Below, in pieces: positions 58,608 to 64,000 of a stretch of 64,000 nucleotides of DNA. A program made the translations under genes and the position numbers. The DNA lies in contig JARZZO010000014.1 in the NCBI GenBank assembly GCA_030544215.1, positions 19,068,234 through 19,132,233 on the forward strand, read 5' to 3'. The notes under the pieces were generated by a model. That model worked only from the letters and a program-made list of their open reading frames with translations, searched no databases and was not told the DNA's origin. This DNA comes from Zantedeschia hybrid cultivar (taxonomy: Eukaryota > Streptophyta > Magnoliopsida > Alismatales > Araceae). Each line of letters starts with the position of its first letter. Position 1 is the first letter of the stretch.

Positions 58608-58626
58608 TGGCACGCCCGGTGGGACC
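58608..58626 (+). promoter_or_regulatory. Primer-binding site of the right-hand Tat-like element
   Basis: TGGCACGCCCGGTGGGACC begins two bases after the LTR end CA. The tRNA was not identified with certainty. Confidence 0.75.
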
Positions 58627-58731
58627 TCTCTTTCCCTTCATCTCTCCGTCCGGTGATGCCCTCACCACAACTCTACTACTAACTTTGTCATGTCTTATGC
58701 AGGTGATCGAGTTTCTGCTTAAAAGACGACG

Positions 58732-61700
58732 ATGGCGGCAAGGGTCATGTATGGCCCACTTGTGGTGGCGACCCACGTACAGTGTGGATATCTGACCACA
58801 CCAACATGCTTCGGGGACTTCCCCGCAGTGATAGGATCTCCATACTTTTTGGGGGTCGTTCCGGCACCGGAGCCTGCTCCGGAAAAGAAGAAGAAGAGGT
58901 GCGCTTCTCGCGCCAGAACATGCAACAACGGCGGCCGATATGAGCGAGTGCTTGCCGTGAATACCATCAGCATCTCTCCAACCTCCTCGTCCAACGGGGG
59001 GCAAAAGCGGAAGGTTCTAACCGCAAGCCCGTCCAGGACGGGGAAAACTATATTGGTGGGGAACCTGCATATTCGTCTGGATGGCGGGCAACCCATCATT
59101 CCTAAGATCCATCATATCCCGACAGTTTCTGTCCAGAATCGGTTCGGGGTTCTATTGAAGGTTCGCCAAGATGGGGCAACGTTCGAAAAGAAGAAAAGGA
59201 CTCCAAAGGGCACTGCTTGTCGGGAGCCAATAATTATGCCAGAGCCTGACATGTCTCGAGCAGGGGGCAATGCCACCCCCCGAGCAGGGGGCAACTCCAT
59301 GCCTCGGAATGGGGGCAAATTTATGCCTCGGGCTGGGGGCAATCCATCGGAGGATAGGAGCCTCCGCATAAAGGAAATGTGGGTAACAAAAAAGGAAGGC
59401 CGCAAAATTCGCCAGGCTAGGGATACCCTAGCAGAACAACAGCCTCGACAGCTCGTAGAGTCTGAGGGGCAGATAACCGGCTCAACTACCTGGCCTCGTT
59501 CTTTACAAGGTCAAAAGATAAAAAGTGCCTATAAGGCACAGGAACAAGTCTGGCAACAGACATCTGTCCTCGAGCGGTTGGGCGCATTGGTCCGATCGAC
59601 TCACAAAAAGAAGGAAACTGCCAGAAGGACGGAAGATAGTATACGGGTCTACACATGCTACACCTCCAATATCACCAACCGGCAGCCTTCCCAGCCGGAA
59701 GACCCAAATGATATCATCAATCTGATGCAACAGGTCGGGCCCATAACCCGTCAAATGGAGCAGGCTATGCGCTTGCTGAATCGAGGAAGTCAGGGGGCAG
59801 AGCCACCCCAAATTGGCAGTAGCAATGCTGCTGGAGGAGCTGATGAAGACGGGGCAAATGCTTCAGATATTGAAGCCGCTCCAGAACAACCTCAAGATCA
59901 AATACAACCTCAGACTATAGAGGAGATGAGGCAAGAAAATCAACAACTCAAGGCTTTACTCTATGGCCTAATACAAAAGATGGAGGAGCAGCAACGGGTA
60001 GCTCAAGTCCCCCCAGTAAATGCACCACCTCCAAGGGCAGTGCCTATACCAACGGTGATAAGACCGCAAGCTGCAGATGTCAACTTCGACCCTGATGAGA
60101 TACAAGAAGATCAGGTTGTGGAGCCTAATCATAATGCTCGGCAATCCCATGCTTCTGCAGATGATGCTACGGCATTGCAGAAACATCTTATTGAGCAAAT
60201 TGTTGAAGCCAAAATAACAAAACAAGACGACGGAATAGGCACATTCGACTTATACAAAGTGCCATTTCCGATACGTCATATGTTCAAGAAGCTCCCGCCA
60301 GATCACAATAAGTGCCCCAAAGTAACAAGATATGACGGGGAGGGCTCAGCTCAAGAGCATATAGCCCACTATATGAGTGACTTGGGAGAGCTGGCTACTG
60401 ATGAGGCCTATCTTCTGAGGTTCTTTTCTACCTCTCTCACGGGCATTGCATTCCAATGGTATGCAAAGTTGAAGCCTAACTCTATCAACAGTTGGGAGGA
60501 AATGCAGAAAAAGTTCTTCGATCGTTTCAAGGTGTCGGAACGAAAGGTCACAATCACTGAATTGGTGACACTAAAGCAAGGCAGGAATGAATCCGCCACC
60601 GACTATATCAAAAAATGGCGGAACCTCTGTATGAAATGCGACAATCCGCCGACCCACGAGGATGCGGTACGATTGTGCAAAAGGAGCTTAAAGCCTGAAA
60701 TAAGTGAAAAGCTGATTGGCGCAAATGTCAAGAACTTTGATCAACTAAATAACATTGTGACGGAGGTCGAAATATTCTATGCAGACCATCCAACCATTGC
60801 CTCCATTGGGGGGAAAATCCCAAAGAAGCAAAATATGGATACAGAAGAGGCCAATGCTATAGACTTCGCCTCAGCTGTAGAAAATACAGGGGGCAAGAAC
60901 AATGTAAATGCCTCAACATCTAATAGAAGGGGATCATATGCCACCCTTAATGAGAGAAGGAAAATGGCTTACTCTTTCATAAGAGAGGATATTAGAGAGT
61001 TGTTTAATGTCTGCATGCGGGCCAATCTCTTGATGCTACCCGAACCAAAAAGACCAGCAGAAGTTGGTAAAATAGATGAACCCAACTATTGCATGTACCA
61101 TCGTATGTTGGGACATGCAATAGAAGATTGTTATATATGCAAAGGGGAAATTGAAATGCTTATCCGAGAAGGGGCCGTGGAGATGGGGAAATACCTGGTA
61201 GACCCGCCTCAACCACATCGAATGCCCAGACAAACATTTACAGCAAATGTCGTCCATATGGATGAAAACTCTTCAGAAGAAGATCTTACAAATAAGAATA
61301 TGGATGCCCCTCCAGAGCAGGAGGCAATACCATCATACGCTCCAGCGACTTCCATTCCAGAAAGGTCTATCGTGGCGGCACTGGAGGAGATTCAGATGAA
61401 TATGTCACAGCTCTCCCATCAGCAAGTTTTGCCGGAACAGGAGGCAACACCATCATATGTTCCAGCAACTTCCACTCAAGAAGTGTCTATCATGACAACA
61501 CTAGAGAAGATTCAGATGAGTCTGATACAACTCTCTCACCAGCAAATCTCATTGGAGCGGAAGATAAATCCATCATATACTCCAGCAATTTCCACTCTCG
61601 AGGGGTCCATTATGGCAGCACTGGAGGGGATCCAAGTGAGCCTGAGACAAATCTCTCATCAGCAGTATGAACTCACCCAAGTAATGGAAGGTCTTGCAAG

Positions 61701-62268
61701 ACAATGGACAGAAGTCATGTCAATTGACAGAATCAATAGGCCCTTCTCCTTTGAGGAGCCAGGACCAAAATGCAGCCGTCCTCTAAAGGATAAGGGCAAA
61801 CTTATCATAGACTTAAATGAACCACCAGAAGCCCAGTACCGAGAGGGAGTGGTGCTCAAATGCAAAGGTCGTGAAAGTCACGACAATACTCTCGAGGCCA
61901 CCTTTGCAGCTAGGCAAAGTTCCCGAGGAAAGCAAGTTGCTGGTGCAGAAACATGGATAAGTTTTAAAGATGCTGAATCCCTGGCAAAAAGGCTCAAGAG
62001 ACCATACTCCTTTCCAAAGGAAAAGACCAAAGAACTCTTCGAGTTATGTATGAGCAGAAAAGTAATTATTCTGCCCAAGCCAAAAAGGGAAGAAGAAATA
62101 CATCGGGTAGATGCACCTAATTACTGCCCATACCACCGCTTCATCACCCATCCAATTGAACGTTGCTTTATGTTCAAAGATGAAGTAGAAAAGCTTATTC
62201 AAGAAGGAAAGATAAATATGGGGAAATACCTGGTAAATCCCCCACAGCCACATACGATTACACATTGA
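58732..62268 (+). CDS. gag: Giant Gag with duplicated zinc-finger module
   Basis: A 1178-residue intact frame from ATG 58732. The N-terminal 500 residues are basic then Gln/Pro-rich, with a short repeat (RAGGN, PRNGG) at about 175-205. A Retrotrans_gag domain spans about 525-690 (FKKLPPDHNKCPKVTRYDGE ... AFQWYAKLKP ... FFDRFKVSERKV). An 80-85 residue module, ELF..CM...LLMLP-PKR...NYCMYHR..GHAIEDC, at about 765-830 recurs at about 1100-1178 (NYCPYHRFITHPIERC). Between them are three 40-residue repeats (PSYxPAxST...ISHQQ). The ORF ends without entering a protease. Confidence 0.9.
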   Translation: MAARVMYGPLVVATHVQCGYLTTPTCFGDFPAVIGSPYFLGVVPAPEPAPEKKKKRCASRARTCNNGGRYERVLAVNTISISPTSSSNGGQKRKVLTASPSRTGKTILVGNLHIRLDGGQPIIPKIHHIPTVSVQNRFGVLLKVRQDGATFEKKKRTPKGTACREPIIMPEPDMSRAGGNATPRAGGNSMPRNGGKFMPRAGGNPSEDRSLRIKEMWVTKKEGRKIRQARDTLAEQQPRQLVESEGQITGSTTWPRSLQGQKIKSAYKAQEQVWQQTSVLERLGALVRSTHKKKETARRTEDSIRVYTCYTSNITNRQPSQPEDPNDIINLMQQVGPITRQMEQAMRLLNRGSQGAEPPQIGSSNAAGGADEDGANASDIEAAPEQPQDQIQPQTIEEMRQENQQLKALLYGLIQKMEEQQRVAQVPPVNAPPPRAVPIPTVIRPQAADVNFDPDEIQEDQVVEPNHNARQSHASADDATALQKHLIEQIVEAKITKQDDGIGTFDLYKVPFPIRHMFKKLPPDHNKCPKVTRYDGEGSAQEHIAHYMSDLGELATDEAYLLRFFSTSLTGIAFQWYAKLKPNSINSWEEMQKKFFDRFKVSERKVTITELVTLKQGRNESATDYIKKWRNLCMKCDNPPTHEDAVRLCKRSLKPEISEKLIGANVKNFDQLNNIVTEVEIFYADHPTIASIGGKIPKKQNMDTEEANAIDFASAVENTGGKNNVNASTSNRRGSYATLNERRKMAYSFIREDIRELFNVCMRANLLMLPEPKRPAEVGKIDEPNYCMYHRMLGHAIEDCYICKGEIEMLIREGAVEMGKYLVDPPQPHRMPRQTFTANVVHMDENSSEEDLTNKNMDAPPEQEAIPSYAPATSIPERSIVAALEEIQMNMSQLSHQQVLPEQEATPSYVPATSTQEVSIMTTLEKIQMSLIQLSHQQISLERKINPSYTPAISTLEGSIMAALEGIQVSLRQISHQQYELTQVMEGLARQWTEVMSIDRINRPFSFEEPGPKCSRPLKDKGKLIIDLNEPPEAQYREGVVLKCKGRESHDNTLEATFAARQSSRGKQVAGAETWISFKDAESLAKRLKRPYSFPKEKTKELFELCMSRKVIILPKPKREEEIHRVDAPNYCPYHRFITHPIERCFMFKDEVEKLIQEGKINMGKYLVNPPQPHTITH

Positions 62269-62580
62269 GTGTAATTCGCAGATCCATGAGCAAAAAAAAA
62301 AAGAAAAAAAGAAAAAAAAAAAAACTTTGGGGCTTAAAAATGGGGTGCCCCGACAGACTTGATTGGTCCCGCTCCTGTGAGGGGCCAATTAAGGGCAAAA
62401 AAGTCTAAAACCCAGCTGAGGTGAAAACCCGAAAGGGCGCTTCAGGCAAAAATGGGTGAACCCTGCTGTGTGAAAACCCGCAAGGGCGCACAGGCAAAAA
62501 TAAAAGGGGCTAGCTTCGGTGAAAACTCGTAAGAGCGCCGATGTTAGTATTGTATATTAATAAAAAAAAAAAAAAAAAAC
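62269..62580 (+). ncRNA. Three covarying GNRA hairpins after gag
   Basis: Hairpins at 62416-62445, 62466-62493 and 62516-62541 share the plan: outer stem ending GTG, bulge AAAA, three-base stem, GNRA loop, three-base stem, CGC or CGCC. Inner stems and loops are CCC-GAAA-GGG, CCC-GCAA-GGG and CTC-GTAA-GAG. A further 9-bp hairpin, ATTGGTCCC/GGGGCCAAT, lies at 62362-62389. Three of the four are followed by GGCAAAAA. Poly-A-rich runs lie at 62289-62328 and 62560-62579. Confidence 0.7.
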
Positions 62581-62592
62581 AGCATCCTGCAA

Positions 62593-62697
62593 CCCGTCGG
62601 GGGACAACGCATTAAAGTTATTTGCGCCAAGAAAAGCCAATAATGTTCGTACGCGAATACATAGGCTCATAAAGCCGCATATTTGTTCCCCGACGGG
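62593..62697 (+). ncRNA. Structured segment closed by a 15-bp stem
   Basis: CCCGTCGGGGGACAA (62593-62607) pairs over 15 positions with TTGTTCCCCGACGGG (62683-62697), one of them G-U. Inside are small stems CGCA/TGCG, TTCG/CGAA and GGCT/AGCC, so a multibranched fold is possible. Confidence 0.5.
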
Positions 62698-63050
62698 GGG
62701 AGAACTCTCTCAGCCTGTTGAGGGTAGAGATCGAGTTTTCCCACATCCCTACCCAGGGAGGATATCAGAGTCGCCAATGACGAATAAACCCTTGGTACCA
62801 CACTGGTGGTACAATAATGTCCCATCAAGGGCTACGACCGAGGCGATGATGACGATGACCTCCCGACCCGGTAAGGAAGTGGGAAAACTCGCCCTTCTAA
62901 TCGATACAGCCTGAGGAGATTATCCCCGTTCCTGTTATACCCAAGGCAAATACACAGGCATATTCTTGAAAGATGTCACATAATTGTGGGTGATTCACCT
63001 CGAAAGAAAATATTTGCCGTCAAAAATATCATGCAATGCAGAATTCACAA
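62698..63050 (+). other. Non-coding part of the Tat-like element
   Basis: No ORF or motif recognised between the structured segment and the tandem array. Confidence 0.4.
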
Positions 63051-64000
63051 TTCGCCCGCGGAAGGCGTTAAACTCCGGAATTAGCCTACGGGAGGCGTTA
63101 AATCCCGAAAATTCATATATTCGCCCGCGGAAGGCGTTAAACTCCGGAATTAGCCTACGGGAGGCGTTAAATCCCGAAAATTCATATATTCGCCCGCGGA
63201 AGGCGTTAAACTCCGGAATTTGCCTACGGGAGGCATTAAATCCCAGAATTCATAATTCGCCCACGGAAGGCGTTAAACTCCGGCATTCGCCCGCGGAAGG
63301 CGTTAAACTCCGGCATTCGCCCACGGAAGGCGTTAAACTCCGGCATTCGCCCGCGGAAGGCGTTAAACTCCGACATTCGCCCACGGAAGGCGTTAAACTC
63401 CGGCATTCGCCCGCGGAAGGCGTTAAACTCCGACATTCGCCCACGGAAGGCGTTAAACTCCGGCATTCGCCTACGGAAGGCGTTAAACTCCGGCATTCGC
63501 CCACGGAAGGCGTTAAACTCCGGCATTCGCCCACGGAAGGCGTTAAACTCCGACATTCGCCCATGGAAGGCGTTAAACTCCGGCATTCGCCCACGGAAGG
63601 CGTTAAACTCCGGAATCTGCCCCGGGGAGGCGTTATACCCTGAAGATTTTCATATTCGCCCGCGGAAGGCGTTAAACTCCGGCATTCGCCCACGGAAGGC
63701 GTTAAACTCCGGCATTCGCCCGCGGAAGGCGTTAAACTCCGGCATTCGCCCGCGGAAGGCGTTAAACTCCGGAATCTGCCCCGGGGAGGCATTATACCCT
63801 GAAGATTTCCATATTCGCCCACGGAAGGCGTTAAACTCCGGCATTCGCCCACGGAAGGCGTTAAACTCCGGCATTCGCCCGCGGAAGGCGTAAAACTCCG
63901 GCATTCGCCCGCGGAAGGCGTTAAACTCCGGCATTCGCCCGCGGAAGGCGTTAAACTCCGACATTCGCCCGCGGAAGGCGTTAAACTCCGGAATCTGCCC
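63051..64000 (+). repeat. 30-bp minisatellite inside the Tat-like element
   Basis: About 30 copies of a unit like CATTCGCCCRCGGAAGGCGTTAAACTCCGG, exactly 30 bases apart from 63260 to 63600. Longer variants (GGGAGGCGTTAAATCCCG and CCCCGGGGAGGCGTTATACC types) are interspersed at 63080-63250, 63610-63655, 63772-63812 and from 63990. The array continues past the window. Because 30 is a multiple of 3, it is open in several frames and yields spurious decapeptide-repeat ORFs on both strands. Confidence 0.95.

Larger units (their letters stand above)
56250..64000 (+). mobile_element. Tat-like Ty3/gypsy element with giant Gag, no pol seen
   Basis: LTR 56250-58605, PBS at 58608, one 1178-codon Gag ORF, then structured non-coding sequence and a 30-bp tandem array to the window edge. 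No protease, RT or integrase motif appears in the 1.7 kb after gag. The GTGAAAACCCGNAAGGGCGC words after gag are, from memory, a type of sequence found in 3' parts of plant Tat elements. It may be a non-autonomous relative. Confidence 0.8.

Noticed and set aside
62984..63964. Long repeat-protein ORFs on both strands with a ten-residue period
   Set aside because: The 30-base period keeps several frames open at once; this is a composition effect.
63051..64000. CRISPR-like array
   Set aside because: Units are contiguous tandem copies with no unique spacers, inside a plant retrotransposon.

Overview
This is nuclear DNA from a flowering plant. It carries plant LTR retrotransposons of the Ty1/copia and Ty3/gypsy Tat types, a plant L1-type LINE, a DUF7138 gene, and a GTGVFLP-motif gene with a spliceable intron. 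The GC-rich exons beside AT-rich spacers lean towards a monocot, but the species cannot be told. Everything here was read by eye; no database was searched.

Layout. 1-7237: a host region with one likely two-exon minus-strand gene (2250-3361), its promoter, small inverted repeats, and unclassified repeat remnants. 7238-35434: one large, dead Ty1/copia complex. Its 5' LTR is truncated and its long leader is full of hairpins. The gag-pol is split by two later insertions. The first is a complete, very young Tat-type Ty3/gypsy element (12426-26996, TSD AGAAG, LTRs about 99.5% alike by eye). The second is a 2.75 kb solo LTR (27344-30095, TSD GTTGT). The copia end is a tandem LTR - internal fragment - LTR arrangement. 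35435-41062: a LINE with ORF1 and a decayed ORF2 (endonuclease, RT, zinc finger, RNase H), a poly-A tail, and a 5' end lost at the copia LTR. 41063-49600: AT-rich spacer with foldback and MITE-like repeats. 49633-50490: a minus-strand DUF7138 gene. 50500-55960: gene-poor DNA. 55969-56249: the start of a short-LTR copia element, interrupted at 56250 by a second Tat-like element. That element has a 2.36 kb LTR, a PBS, one giant Gag ORF and an unusual repeat-rich 3' part, and it runs off the window.

What stands out. Several unrelated retroelements here carry arrays of short inverted repeats in non-coding parts. (1) Twenty-one copies of GGCGTC-N10-GACGCG/C in the young Tat element and in the solo LTR. 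(2) Fifteen triloop hairpins with compensating stem changes in the copia leader. (3) Four larger hairpins with an invariant tip and different but still paired stems in the same leader, followed by a three-way junction just before gag. (4) Three GNRA-tetraloop hairpins with a compensatory stem change in the right-hand Tat-like element. (5) CCCCCACCGGTT hairpins in that element's U3. Pairing kept through sequence change suggests selection on structure. I regard these as the best candidates for an undescribed system.
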